Assembly (NCBI GenBank): GCA_902605935.1 | Contig: CACLEI010000010.1 | Coordinates: forward strand, 1-42,655 | Direction of reading: 5' to 3' | Length of the DNA stretch: 42,655 nt | Source: an uncultured SAR86 cluster bacterium | GTDB lineage: Bacteria > Pseudomonadota > Gammaproteobacteria > Magnimaribacterales > Magnimaribacteraceae | Shown: piece by piece, positions 9,835 through 17,962 of the stretch | How positions within the stretch are numbered: position 1 is the first letter of the stretch | How the letters are laid out: every line of letters begins with the position of its first letter | Translations under genes and position numbers: made by a program | The notes under the pieces: generated by a model | What the model saw: the letters and a program-made list of their open reading frames with translations, nothing else | What the model was told of the DNA's origin: nothing | Databases searched by the model: none

Positions 9835-11295
9835 ATGCAAAAAGAGATTTTATTAGTAGCAGAAGCAGTTTCAGGGGAAAAAGGTCTACCTCAAGAAGCT
9901 ATATTCGAGGCCATAGAGCAAGCTTTAGCAACTGCTACAAAAAAAAGGTACTCTGAAAACTCAAATATAGAAGTAATAATTGATCCAAAAACTGGGGATT
10001 ATGAAACTTTTCGTTTATGGGAGGTGGTTTCCGAAGAAGATATCGAAGATCAGGGCATCCAGGTTATTCATGATGGTCAAAATAGTGAATTAGGTTCATT
10101 TGTAAGGGAGAAGGTAGAAAATGTGGAATTTGGTCGAATCGCTGCGCAGGCCGCTAAACAAGTAATAGTTCAGAAAGTTAGAGAAGCTGAAAGAGCACAG
10201 GTTGTTGAAAAATATCGCAACGTCTTAGGCGAATTGGTTAATGGCACTGTAAAAAAAGTGACTAGAGAGTTCTTGATTGTAGACTTAGGTGAAGGAGCAG
10301 AAGCAATCTTATCAAGAAATGAGTTAATACCGGGAGAAGTATTTAGGATTGGCGATAGACTTAGGGCCGTCCTTCAAGAGGAAGAAAGAGAAAATAGAGG
10401 ACCTCAACTAGCTCTCAGTAGAAGATGTCCAGAGATGGTTGGAGAATTATTTAAGTTAGAGGTTCCTGAGATTTCTGAACAAGTAATTGAAATCAAGGCC
10501 ATAGCTCGTGATCCAGGTTCAAGAACCAAAATTGCAGTCAAAACTAATGACAATAGAATTGACCCTGTTGGAGCTTGTGTAGGAATGAGAGGATCTAGAG
10601 TACAAGCTGTATCAAATGAATTAGGTAATGAAAGACTTGATATTGTAATTTGGGATGATGATCCAGCTCAATTGCTAATTAACTCAATGGGTCCTGTTGA
10701 AATAACTTCTATAGTTCTCGATGAAACTAAAGGTTCTATGGATGTGGCGGTTACTCAAGACACCTTGGCTCAAGCGATAGGAAAAAGTGGACAAAATGTT
10801 CGTCTTAGCAGTCAAATTACTGGTTGGAAATTAAATGTTATTGATCAGGAAGTTGCTGATCAACAAAATCAGGAGAAATCTGAGAGTATTTCAAACATAT
10901 TAATAGATAAATTAGATGTAGATGAAGATTTAGCAAATACGCTTATATCAAATGGATATAACAACTTAGAATCTATTTCTTCTTCAAAAATAGAGGAACT
11001 TTCACAAATTGATGGCTTCGATGATGATATTAGTAGCCTTTTAATAAATAGGGCTAAAGAAGTCCTAATAACAATGGCTATGGAAGTCTCTACAGACGAT
11101 GGCGAGTCAGGAGATCTTATGTCAGTTGAAGGAATGGAAATGACACTTGCATTGGAACTAACTCAAAAAGGAATTAACGACAGAGAAGAGCTTGCTGAGC
11201 AATCTATTGAAGAGCTTACAAGCATAATAGATATTCCTGAAGAGGATGCTGGGGATTTAATTATGCGAGCAAGAGCTCATTGGTTTGAGGATTAA
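9835..11295 (+). CDS. nusA: Transcription termination/antitermination factor NusA
   Basis: NusA binds RNA polymerase and nascent RNA, modulating pausing, intrinsic termination and antitermination. At 486 residues the full gammaproteobacterial architecture is present: the polymerase-binding N-terminal domain (1-~125), an S1 domain (~135-200; GTVKKVTREFLIVDLG), KH1 and KH2 (~200-345; including DPVGACVGMRGSRVQAV and AIGKSGQNVRLSSQ), then two acidic helix-hairpin-helix repeats (~360-420 and ~435-486) that end in RARAHWFED. An AGAGG-type Shine-Dalgarno (TAAGAGGC) precedes the ATG. infB follows in overlapping or immediately adjacent position. Confidence 0.98.
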   Translation: MQKEILLVAEAVSGEKGLPQEAIFEAIEQALATATKKRYSENSNIEVIIDPKTGDYETFRLWEVVSEEDIEDQGIQVIHDGQNSELGSFVREKVENVEFGRIAAQAAKQVIVQKVREAERAQVVEKYRNVLGELVNGTVKKVTREFLIVDLGEGAEAILSRNELIPGEVFRIGDRLRAVLQEEERENRGPQLALSRRCPEMVGELFKLEVPEISEQVIEIKAIARDPGSRTKIAVKTNDNRIDPVGACVGMRGSRVQAVSNELGNERLDIVIWDDDPAQLLINSMGPVEITSIVLDETKGSMDVAVTQDTLAQAIGKSGQNVRLSSQITGWKLNVIDQEVADQQNQEKSESISNILIDKLDVDEDLANTLISNGYNNLESISSSKIEELSQIDGFDDDISSLLINRAKEVLITMAMEVSTDDGESGDLMSVEGMEMTLALELTQKGINDREELAEQSIEELTSIIDIPEEDAGDLIMRARAHWFED

Positions 11296-11302
11296 AAAAA
11301 TT

Positions 11303-13657
11303 ATGTCAGCAGTAACTGTAGAAAATTTAGCGAAGATAATTGGTTCCGAAGGGGAAGCTCTTCTGTCCCAGATGAAAGAAGCCGGCCTTTCTCATACTGA
11401 TGTTAAAGATGAAGTTACTGATAAAGATAAAAAGACACTATTAGAGTTTCTTAAAGAACAGCAAAATAAATCTTCCAAGACCATTTCTCTGAATAAAAGC
11501 GCAACTAGGACCGAACCTGCCTCATCAGGAACAGTTTCAATTACCAGAAAAACTATTACAAGAGAAAGTGTTGAAAAACAGACTTCGGAAGCTAAAAGAA
11601 CTTCCTCTACAATTAATTTCGATGAAATAGAGAAAAAAAGGCAAGCTGGAGAGGCCAATAAAAAAGCGGAAGAAGAGCTAAGAAAGAAAGAAATAGAACA
11701 AAAAACACTTGTTACCAGGCGAAAAGCTAAGACCGGTGAATCTCCCGTAACGAAATCTGGACCTAAGAAAATTGTTCAAATTGAAAAAAGAACACTCAAA
11801 CCCACTAGAGCAGAACTATCTAAAAAGGAGCAAAGAGAGTTAGAAGGAGAAAATTTTCTCTCTAATGTTGAAAAACAAGAATTTGAAAAACCCGCTGATT
11901 TAGTCTCAAAAAATATTCAAATTCCCGAAACGATTACAGTAAGTGAACTTGCCCAAAGTCTTTCTGTAAAAGGCGCCGAGGTGGTAAAAAAATTGATGTC
12001 TATGGGAGTTATGGCAACTTTAAATCAACCTTTAGATCAAGACACAGCAATACTAGTAACAGAAGAATTAGGTCATAAAGGAGAACCGGCTGTAAAAGTT
12101 GAAGTTGAAGATCAACTAATGGAACTGGTTACTTATGATGGAGAAGAAGAACGAAGAAACCCAGTAGTGTCTGTTCTGGGGCATGTAGATCATGGCAAGA
12201 CAACTTTACTGGATTTTATTAGAAAGGCAAATGTCGCCGCAGGAGAGGATGGAGGCATAACTCAAAAAATAGGAGCCTATCAAGCTAATACAGATCAAGG
12301 CACAATTGCATTTATCGATACCCCGGGTCATGCTGCCTTCTCAGAAGTGCGAGCAAGAGGGGCAAATTCTACTGACATTGTTATTTTAGTAGTTGCTGCT
12401 GATGACGGACTGCAGCCACAAACAGAGGAGGCAATAAGTCATGCAAAAGCTGCTGGTGTTCCGATTGTAGTCGCAGTAAATAAAATGGATAGAGAAGAAG
12501 CAGATATCGAAAAAGTAAAAACAGAACTCTCCAATAAAGAACTCATTCCAGAAGATTGGGGTGGTCAAACTCAATTTTTACCTATTTCGGCTCTTAAAGG
12601 TGATGGTATTAAAGAATTACTAGAAGCGGTCTCTTTAGAGGCTGAAGTATTGGAGCTCAAAGCACATCATAAAGGCCCAGCATTTGGTGTGGTTTTAGAC
12701 TCAACTACTGAAGTTGGTAAAGGAGCTGTCGCAACGATACTTGTACAAAAGGGTACTCTCAAAAAGGGAGATATGATTCTTGTTGGCGAACAGACAAAAA
12801 GAGTAAGAAGCTTAGTAGATGAAAATGGTTCTATTTTGAAAGAGGCCGGACCGTCAGTTCCTGCTTCGATAACTGGTCTTGACGTTCCTCCTAAGGCGGG
12901 AGAAGAGTTTGTTGTTGTTTCAAGCGAAAAAATGGCTAAAGAAATTTCTAATGAAAGAGCAGAAAAGGCTAGAGAAGAGAGATTGGCCCGCAATCAAATC
13001 TCAAATCTTGAGATGCTTTTTGAATCTGAGCTGGGAAAACATACAATCTTGAATATTGTTCTGAAAGCAGATACACACGGTTCCCTAGAGGCAATTATTG
13101 GTTCTATAAAGAATATAGAAAATGAAGAAGTTAAAATAAATATTGTCCACGAGTCAGTAGGTTCCATAAACGCAAATGATGTTAACCTTGCTATGACCAC
13201 AGGAGCATTTGTGATGGGCTTTAATGTAAGAGCAGATAATGCTGCCAAATCTTTATCAGAAAAAGAATCGATCGAAATTCTCTATTACAGCATAATTTAT
13301 GATCTTATAGATGGTATAAAAACTTCTGTTGAAGGCCATTTAGCTCCTGAAGTAAAAGAAGAGATACTTGGCACAGCTGAAGTAAAAGATATTTTTAAAT
13401 CTCCTAAATTTGGACAGATTGCTGGTTCAATTGTTATTGAAGGTACTATTAAAAGAAATAAACCAATAAGAGTACTTCGAGATAATATAGTTATATTTGA
13501 AGGTGAGCTAGATTCTTTAAAAAGGTTTAAAGATGATGCAAACGAAGTTCCTATGGGAACTGAATGTGGCATTGGTGTAGCTAACTACAGAGATGTGAAA
13601 GTTGGAGATAAAATAGAAGTCTTTGATAGGATTGAAGTAAAAAGAACACTTGATTAA
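11303..13657 (+). CDS. infB: Translation initiation factor IF-2
   Basis: IF-2 is the GTPase that brings fMet-tRNA to the 30S subunit and promotes subunit joining. I place the start at ATG 11303, giving 784 residues: MSAVTVENLAKII matches the usual N-terminus and a GAGG lies 12 bases upstream, whereas the TTG at 11285 would add six residues and overlap nusA. After a charged linker and a second N-terminal IF2 domain comes the G domain with G1 GHVDHGKT (residues 293-300), DTPGHAAF and NKMD. Domains II to IV follow, ending in VKVGDKIEVFDRIEVKRTLD. rbfA overlaps the stop by one base. Confidence 0.98.
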   Translation: MSAVTVENLAKIIGSEGEALLSQMKEAGLSHTDVKDEVTDKDKKTLLEFLKEQQNKSSKTISLNKSATRTEPASSGTVSITRKTITRESVEKQTSEAKRTSSTINFDEIEKKRQAGEANKKAEEELRKKEIEQKTLVTRRKAKTGESPVTKSGPKKIVQIEKRTLKPTRAELSKKEQRELEGENFLSNVEKQEFEKPADLVSKNIQIPETITVSELAQSLSVKGAEVVKKLMSMGVMATLNQPLDQDTAILVTEELGHKGEPAVKVEVEDQLMELVTYDGEEERRNPVVSVLGHVDHGKTTLLDFIRKANVAAGEDGGITQKIGAYQANTDQGTIAFIDTPGHAAFSEVRARGANSTDIVILVVAADDGLQPQTEEAISHAKAAGVPIVVAVNKMDREEADIEKVKTELSNKELIPEDWGGQTQFLPISALKGDGIKELLEAVSLEAEVLELKAHHKGPAFGVVLDSTTEVGKGAVATILVQKGTLKKGDMILVGEQTKRVRSLVDENGSILKEAGPSVPASITGLDVPPKAGEEFVVVSSEKMAKEISNERAEKAREERLARNQISNLEMLFESELGKHTILNIVLKADTHGSLEAIIGSIKNIENEEVKINIVHESVGSINANDVNLAMTTGAFVMGFNVRADNAAKSLSEKESIEILYYSIIYDLIDGIKTSVEGHLAPEVKEEILGTAEVKDIFKSPKFGQIAGSIVIEGTIKRNKPIRVLRDNIVIFEGELDSLKRFKDDANEVPMGTECGIGVANYRDVKVGDKIEVFDRIEVKRTLD

Positions 13658-13968
13658 TGCCATCACAAGACTTTAAGCGTTCTGATAGGATCGCTGATCT
13701 TATAAAAGTTGAAATTTCTGAAGTTTTATCCAAAGAAGTAAAAGACCCACGCGTTCAAGGAATAACTGTTTTAAATGTCATGTTGACAGCTGATATGAAG
13801 AAGGCTGATATTTTCATTTCCCAAACAAATAGTTTCAATGAAATAGATTTAGAAGAATTAAAGTATGGCCTGGAAAAGGCCAAAGGTTTCATCAGAAAAA
13901 AGCTCAGTCAAAATTTAAACTTGAGAAGAACTCCTGAGATTTTCTTTAGAATAGAAGAGTTTTTTTAG
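13657..13968 (+). CDS. rbfA: 30S ribosome-binding factor RbfA
   Basis: RbfA is a small KH-like protein that binds the 30S precursor near the 5' helix of 16S rRNA and is needed for 16S maturation and cold adaptation. The segments DRIADLIKVEISEVLSKEVKDPRV and FIRKKLSQNLNLRRTPEIFF are characteristic. It has 103 residues, shorter than the ~130 of enterobacteria because the flexible C-terminal tail is absent. The start overlaps the infB stop (TAATG) and truB begins 4 bases after its stop, so translation of the three is probably coupled. Confidence 0.93.
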   Translation: MPSQDFKRSDRIADLIKVEISEVLSKEVKDPRVQGITVLNVMLTADMKKADIFISQTNSFNEIDLEELKYGLEKAKGFIRKKLSQNLNLRRTPEIFFRIEEFF

Positions 13969-13972
13969 CTTT

Positions 13973-14839
13973 ATGAATGGATTTTTAATTTTAGATAAGC
14001 CTGAAGGTTTAACTTCTGCACAATGTGTTTATAAACTTCGTTCCAAACTAGGAATCAAGAAAATAGGACATTGTGGAACATTAGATCCATTAGCTACAGG
14101 CCTTCTTCCAGTATGTATTGGAGAGGCTACCAAGTTTAGTAATTTTGCTTCTGATCTGGATAAAGTTTACGAAGTAGGATTAAAGTTTGGAATTGAAACT
14201 GATACAGGAGATATCACTGGAAATATAGTCTCAAAAACTGACTTTCCTGGGTTTAAAGAAGACTTTCCACAATTTTTAAATGATCTGGAAGGAATCCAAA
14301 ATCAGATTCCTCCCATGTATTCAGCAATAAAGATCAATGGTAATCCCTTATATTCTTGGGCTAGGAAGGGAGTTTATCTCCACAGAATGCCCAGAAAGGT
14401 GGACATACAAAAAATTGAATTGATAGATAAATCTATTAACACGGCAATTTTGAAAGTAAGCTGCTCTAAAGGCACATATATAAGAAGCCTTATCGAAAAG
14501 TTGGGTAGGAATTTGAACTCTTTCGCCACGGTAATATCCCTAAGACGACTAGAAGTTGGAGATATGCATTTAAATCATAAATCTTGTAGTTTTGAAGATT
14601 CTTACCAATCACTAATCGATAAAGTTTTGCCTTGCGATGCTATGTTGAGTGATTTGGATAAAGTAAACATAAAAAAAGAAGATGTAAAAAAATTTAGAAA
14701 TGGCCTTTCAATAGACTATAATGCGCTCCTTAAAATTAAAGGATTAGTAAGAATATATACTGAAAAAGAATTATTCTTAGGTATTGGGGAGATCATTGAT
14801 AATAAACTTCAACCTAAAAGACTGATATCTACGAATTGA
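13973..14839 (+). CDS. truB: tRNA pseudouridine(55) synthase TruB
   Basis: TruB isomerises U55 in the T-loop of nearly all tRNAs. The N-terminal motif GFLILDKPEGLTS and the catalytic loop GHCGTLDPLATGLLP (with the nucleophilic Asp) are intact, as are the later KGTYIRSLIEKLG and YSAIKINGNPLYSWARKG segments. The protein has 288 residues against about 314 in Escherichia coli, with a compact C-terminal PUA-like region (from ~230). Its place between rbfA and rpsO is conserved in gammaproteobacteria. Confidence 0.96.
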   Translation: MNGFLILDKPEGLTSAQCVYKLRSKLGIKKIGHCGTLDPLATGLLPVCIGEATKFSNFASDLDKVYEVGLKFGIETDTGDITGNIVSKTDFPGFKEDFPQFLNDLEGIQNQIPPMYSAIKINGNPLYSWARKGVYLHRMPRKVDIQKIELIDKSINTAILKVSCSKGTYIRSLIEKLGRNLNSFATVISLRRLEVGDMHLNHKSCSFEDSYQSLIDKVLPCDAMLSDLDKVNIKKEDVKKFRNGLSIDYNALLKIKGLVRIYTEKELFLGIGEIIDNKLQPKRLISTN

Positions 14840-14860
14840 TTTCAATTAGAGGAAATAAAA

Positions 14861-15130
14861 TTGGCACTAAGTAATACAGAAAAGAAAGAAATAGTAACAA
14901 AGTTCGCAAGAACAGATAAAGACACAGGATCACCTGAGGTTCAAGTAGCATTGTTGTCAGCAAATATAGATGCACTTCAATCTCATTTCAAAGCTAACGC
15001 TAAGGATCACCATTCCAGAACAGGATTAATTAGAATGGTTAATCAACGTAGAAAACTACTTGATTACATAAAAACTTCCAAACCAGAGACTTATACAAAG
15101 TTAATCTCGGATTTGGGTTTAAGAAGATAA
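14861..15130 (+). CDS. rpsO: 30S ribosomal protein S15
   Basis: S15 is a primary 16S rRNA-binding protein of the 30S platform and forms part of an intersubunit bridge. The 89-residue sequence is full length and shows [23 protein letters not shown] and [21 protein letters not shown]. The start codon is TTG, fixed by the normal N-terminus (ALSNTEKKE) and a strong AGAGGAAA Shine-Dalgarno 5-12 bases upstream. The 21-base gap from truB leaves little room for the leader pseudoknot used for S15 autoregulation in Escherichia coli unless it extends into truB. Confidence 0.97.
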   Translation: MALSNTEKKEIVTKFARTDKDTGSPEVQVALLSANIDALQSHFKANAKDHHSRTGLIRMVNQRRKLLDYIKTSKPETYTKLISDLGLRR

Positions 15131-15196
15131 TCAATCCCTAATATCATTAATCATTAAATTACCGGGCAATTGGGCTCTGTGAAATAGGAAAATAAA

Positions 15197-17281
15197 ATGG
15201 AAAGTTATAAAAAATCATTCATGTTGGGTGACAAAGAGATCATCCTAGAATCTGGAAAGGTTGCCAGGCAAGCCACTGGAGCAGTAATCGCTACATGCGA
15301 GGATACACAAGTATTAGCCACGGTTGTAGTAGGTAAAGCGCCTGGCGAACATCAAGATTTCTTCCCTCTGACAGTTAATTACCAAGAAAAGACATATGCT
15401 ACAGGTAAGATACCTGGAGGTTTCTTCAAAAGAGAAGGTAGACCCACTGAAAAGGAAACACTTACTTCTAGGCTAATTGACAGACCTTTAAGGCCTTTAT
15501 TTAATGACGATTTCCTTTATGAAGTCCAAGTAATCTGTACTGTAATTTCATCTGATAAAAATGTTGATCCAGATATTCTTTCCTTCCTAGCTGCATCAGC
15601 AGCTGTGGCCATATCGGGACTGCCATTTAATGGCCCTCTTGGAGCCATAAGGGTTGGGTTTATTGATGGTAACTACTGCATCAATCCAACGAGGAGTGAA
15701 TTAGAAGAATCTCATTTAGACATGGTTATTGCTGGAAGTGATGCAGCTGTCATTATGGTTGAATCAGAAGCTAAAGAACTCTCTGAAGATCAGATGTTGG
15801 GAGGGATTTTATTTGCTCACCAAGAAATGCAAGTAGCTATTGAAGCTATAAAAGAGATGGTATCCGATATTGGTAAACCTGACTTTCAATATGAACCCAA
15901 AGTCCTAAGCCCAGAAGTAGTTGAGTTAGTAAAAAATAATTATGCTGATCAAATTTCTGGTGCTTATGCTTTGCAAATCAAACAAGAAAGGGTCCAGGCC
16001 TTATCAGAAATAAGAGAAAAGATTCTTGAAGAAAATATATTAGAGGATGAAAATTCATTTTCACAAAATGATTTACTTGATGCATTCAAAAAAGTAGGTA
16101 AAAACATAGTTAGAACCAGACTAATCGAAGGTGCTCCAAGAATTGATGGAAGAGATCTTGATACTGTTAGACCTTTGTTTATTGAAACTGGTGTCTTAAA
16201 GAATACTCATGGTTCTGCATTATTTACCCGAGGAGAAACGCAAGCAATTGTCACCTCGACTCTTGGTTCTCCTAGACAAGCTCAACTAATAGATGCTTTA
16301 GAAGGTGAGTTCAAAGACCAATTTATGCTCCATTATAACTTCCCTCCTTATTCGGTAGGGGAGGCAGGATTTATGTCCGGTCCAAAAAGGAGAGAGATAG
16401 GGCACGGTAAACTAGCAAGGAGAGCTTTAGAGGCAGTTTTACCGTCACCTGATGACTTTCCTTATACAATAAGAGTAGTGTCTGAAATAACAGAGTCTAA
16501 TGGCTCCAGTTCAATGGCGAGTGTTTGTGGCTCAAGTCTTGCACTTATGGACGCAGGTATTCCTCTTAAGTCCGCGGTGGCTGGCATAGCTATGGGATTG
16601 GTAAAAGAAGAAGAGGGATTCGCAGTAATTACTGATATCTTAGGTGATGAAGATCATCTTGGTGATATGGATTTTAAAGTTGCAGGAACTTCAGAAGGAA
16701 TAACTGCTCTTCAAATGGATATTAAAATAGATGGAATTACTGAAGAAATATTCGAAGTTGCTTTAGAGAAAGCACATACTGCGAGGAACCATATACTCTC
16801 GAGTATGAATGAAGTAATTTCTTCTTCTAGAGAAAAGTTATCTGAAAAAGCACCTCAAGCTGTAGTAATGCAGATTAATACTAAAAAGATACGAGACGTC
16901 ATAGGTAAAGGTGGCGAAACTATTAGAGGGCTCACTGAAGAAACTGGCGCAATTATTGAGGTAGAGGATAGTGGTAAAGTAACTATTTATGGAGATACTC
17001 CAGAATCCAGAGAGTCTGCTCAAAAAAGAATTGAAGAAATTACAGCTGAACCAGAGGTAAATAAGATTTATACAGGGACTGTAGCAAATATCAAAGATTT
17101 TGGTGCTTTTGTTACAATTATGCCCGGAAGAGATGGACTAGTTCATGTGTCAGAAATCTCAGAGGAAAGAGTAGAGAATGTTTCAGATTATTTTGTTGAA
17201 GGTGAAGAAGTCAAGGTTAAAGTTCTAGAAGTAGATAGGCAAGGCAAAATAAGATTAACCATGAAAGGATTAGATGACTAA
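15197..17281 (+). CDS. pnp: Polyribonucleotide nucleotidyltransferase (PNPase)
   Basis: PNPase is a phosphorolytic 3'-5' exoribonuclease, trimeric and commonly associated with the RNA degradosome. At 694 residues it shows the standard architecture: a first RNase PH core (1-~145), an all-helical linker, a second RNase PH core (~310-550) with [17 protein letters not shown] and the catalytic-site segment [19 protein letters not shown], a KH domain (~555-615; [15 protein letters not shown]) and an S1 domain (~622-690; [15 protein letters not shown]). An AGGA Shine-Dalgarno precedes the ATG. It ends the nusA-infB operon and is followed by a hairpin terminator. Confidence 0.98.
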   Translation: MESYKKSFMLGDKEIILESGKVARQATGAVIATCEDTQVLATVVVGKAPGEHQDFFPLTVNYQEKTYATGKIPGGFFKREGRPTEKETLTSRLIDRPLRPLFNDDFLYEVQVICTVISSDKNVDPDILSFLAASAAVAISGLPFNGPLGAIRVGFIDGNYCINPTRSELEESHLDMVIAGSDAAVIMVESEAKELSEDQMLGGILFAHQEMQVAIEAIKEMVSDIGKPDFQYEPKVLSPEVVELVKNNYADQISGAYALQIKQERVQALSEIREKILEENILEDENSFSQNDLLDAFKKVGKNIVRTRLIEGAPRIDGRDLDTVRPLFIETGVLKNTHGSALFTRGETQAIVTSTLGSPRQAQLIDALEGEFKDQFMLHYNFPPYSVGEAGFMSGPKRREIGHGKLARRALEAVLPSPDDFPYTIRVVSEITESNGSSSMASVCGSSLALMDAGIPLKSAVAGIAMGLVKEEEGFAVITDILGDEDHLGDMDFKVAGTSEGITALQMDIKIDGITEEIFEVALEKAHTARNHILSSMNEVISSSREKLSEKAPQAVVMQINTKKIRDVIGKGGETIRGLTEETGAIIEVEDSGKVTIYGDTPESRESAQKRIEEITAEPEVNKIYTGTVANIKDFGAFVTIMPGRDGLVHVSEISEERVENVSDYFVEGEEVKVKVLEVDRQGKIRLTMKGLDD

Positions 17282-17299
17282 TTTGTAATATTTCAAATT

Positions 17300-17328
17300 T
17301 TGTGCTAGTTCGACAATTGTTTTAATAC
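17300..17328 (+). promoter_or_regulatory. Possible promoter between pnp and the small membrane protein gene
   Basis: TTGTGC (17300-17305) and TAATAC (17323-17328) are 17 bases apart, a plausible sigma-70 pair in the 118-base gap after pnp. Transcription from here would run through the hairpin at 17351-17370 before reaching the gene at 17400. In DNA this AT-rich such matches arise by chance, so the call is weak. It is listed because no better promoter fits between the hairpin and the gene. Confidence 0.25.
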
Positions 17329-17350
17329 TTTTCATCCTGTTAAATTTGAT

Positions 17351-17377
17351 AGTCCAGAAATATCTGGGCTTTTGTTT
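17351..17377 (+). terminator. Hairpin terminator after pnp / in leader of the first small membrane gene
   Basis: AGTCCAGA (17351-17358) pairs with TCTGGGCT (17363-17370) with one T-G wobble and a 4-base loop. TTTGTTT follows. It lies 70 bases after the pnp stop and 23 bases before the next ATG. The simplest reading is the terminator of the nusA-pnp operon. Because the following gene has no room for a promoter behind it, it may also act as a leader attenuator. Confidence 0.65.
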
Positions 17378-17399
17378 AACAAAAAATGGGTGAGATATT

Positions 17400-17612
17400 A
17401 TGATGGAAAATGCAAAACGCATAGTAAGCGACTTAACGGGTATTGGTGTAGCTTTGATTGCTCTTGGTGTTGTGCTTGGAGTTGTTATTGGCACTGATGT
17501 AGCTTTCGTACCTAATGTACTTGAAAATCTTCTAGGAGCAGTAGCAATGCTGGGAGACTCAGGTCTTGTAGGTATTATAGTTCTATTAATTGTTATGGAA
17601 TTGCTTAGATAG
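17400..17612 (+). CDS. Small two-helix membrane protein (paralogue of the 17686 gene)
   Basis: Function not recognised. The 70-residue product has a short polar N-terminus, a first hydrophobic helix (~12-31), a short loop with GTDVAFVPNVLEN, and a second hydrophobic stretch (~44-68) containing LGDSGLVGIIVLL, ending in a single Arg. It is probably an inner-membrane protein with two helices. The loop and second helix align without gaps to the 77-residue product 74 bases downstream, with about 13 of 38 positions identical (G, V, F, VL, N, LG, GL and II conserved). A GGTGAG ribosome-binding site lies just upstream of two consecutive ATG codons (17400, 17403). Hairpins flank it on both sides. The paralogue pair argues that both are real genes. 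Confidence 0.8.
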   Translation: MMENAKRIVSDLTGIGVALIALGVVLGVVIGTDVAFVPNVLENLLGAVAMLGDSGLVGIIVLLIVMELLR

Positions 17613-17632
17613 TTATTAAAATGCTAAAAATA

Positions 17633-17662
17633 GAAGGGGGTTCTGAGAACCCCTTTCTTTTT
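17633..17662 (+). terminator. Strong hairpin terminator between the two small membrane genes
   Basis: An 11-base stem (17633-17643 with 17647-17657, one G-T wobble) closes a 3-base TGA loop and is followed by TTTTT. This is a textbook rho-independent terminator for the first small membrane gene. It ends only 23 bases before the ATG of the second, leaving space for that gene's ribosome-binding site but not for a promoter. Confidence 0.85.
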
Positions 17663-17685
17663 GTAGTTAAGGAGCAGGTTAAAAA

Positions 17686-17919
17686 ATGACAGACATAATA
17701 AATAGAATTTCTAGAGTTTTGTGGGACATAACAAAATTTCTAGGATTAATTGTGGCAGTAGCCATATTAGTTTCAATGTTGTTCGGTAGTAATGTACCTT
17801 TCTTCGGAGGAGTACTTGATAATACTCAAGTTATCATTGAAACACTTGGATCTGAAGGTTTGGGTCTTATTATCGCAATAATCATTATCTTGAGTATATG
17901 GAACTCAAGATCAAATTAA
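17686..17919 (+). CDS. Small two-helix membrane protein (paralogue of the 17400 gene)
   Basis: Function not recognised. The 77-residue product has an amphipathic N-terminus (NRISRVLWDITKF), a hydrophobic helix (~18-34), a loop with FGSNVPFFGGVLDN, and a second helix (~57-74) reading GLGLIIAIIIILSIW, then a short polar tail. Two inner-membrane helices are likely. It shares the loop pattern G-x-x-V-x-F-x-x-x-V-L-x-N and the following LG-x-x-GL-x-x-II with the upstream paralogue. A strong TAAGGAG Shine-Dalgarno (17668-17674) supports the ATG. There is a terminator just upstream and another just downstream. Confidence 0.8.
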   Translation: MTDIINRISRVLWDITKFLGLIVAVAILVSMLFGSNVPFFGGVLDNTQVIIETLGSEGLGLIIAIIIILSIWNSRSN

Positions 17920-17933
17920 AAAAGGATTTTTTG

Positions 17934-17960
17934 AAAAGGCATCCTAGGATGCCTTTTTTT
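17934..17960 (+). terminator. Perfect palindromic terminator before the hydrolase start
   Basis: AAAAGGCATCC (17934-17944) is perfectly complementary to GGATGCCTTTT (17947-17957), with TA at the centre. A run of seven T ends at 17960, two bases before the next ATG. It should terminate the second small membrane gene. The A-run on the 5' side means it could also work weakly on the opposite strand, where transcripts from tRNA-Met (18764) would arrive. Confidence 0.85.
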
Positions 17961-17962
17961 CG

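Noticed and set aside
11285-11302. TTG at 11285 as the infB start
   Set aside because: It overlaps nusA and adds six residues before the conserved N-terminus; ATG 11303 with GAGG upstream fits better.
12667-12993. Minus-strand 108-codon frame inside infB, with similar ones at 12994-13248 and 13297-13572
   Set aside because: They lie antisense in the conserved IF-2 coding region and look like no known protein; they are shadows of codon bias.
15131-15196. Possible terminator between rpsO and pnp
   Set aside because: The G/C-rich stretch near 15162-15178 does not form a credible stem with a T-run.
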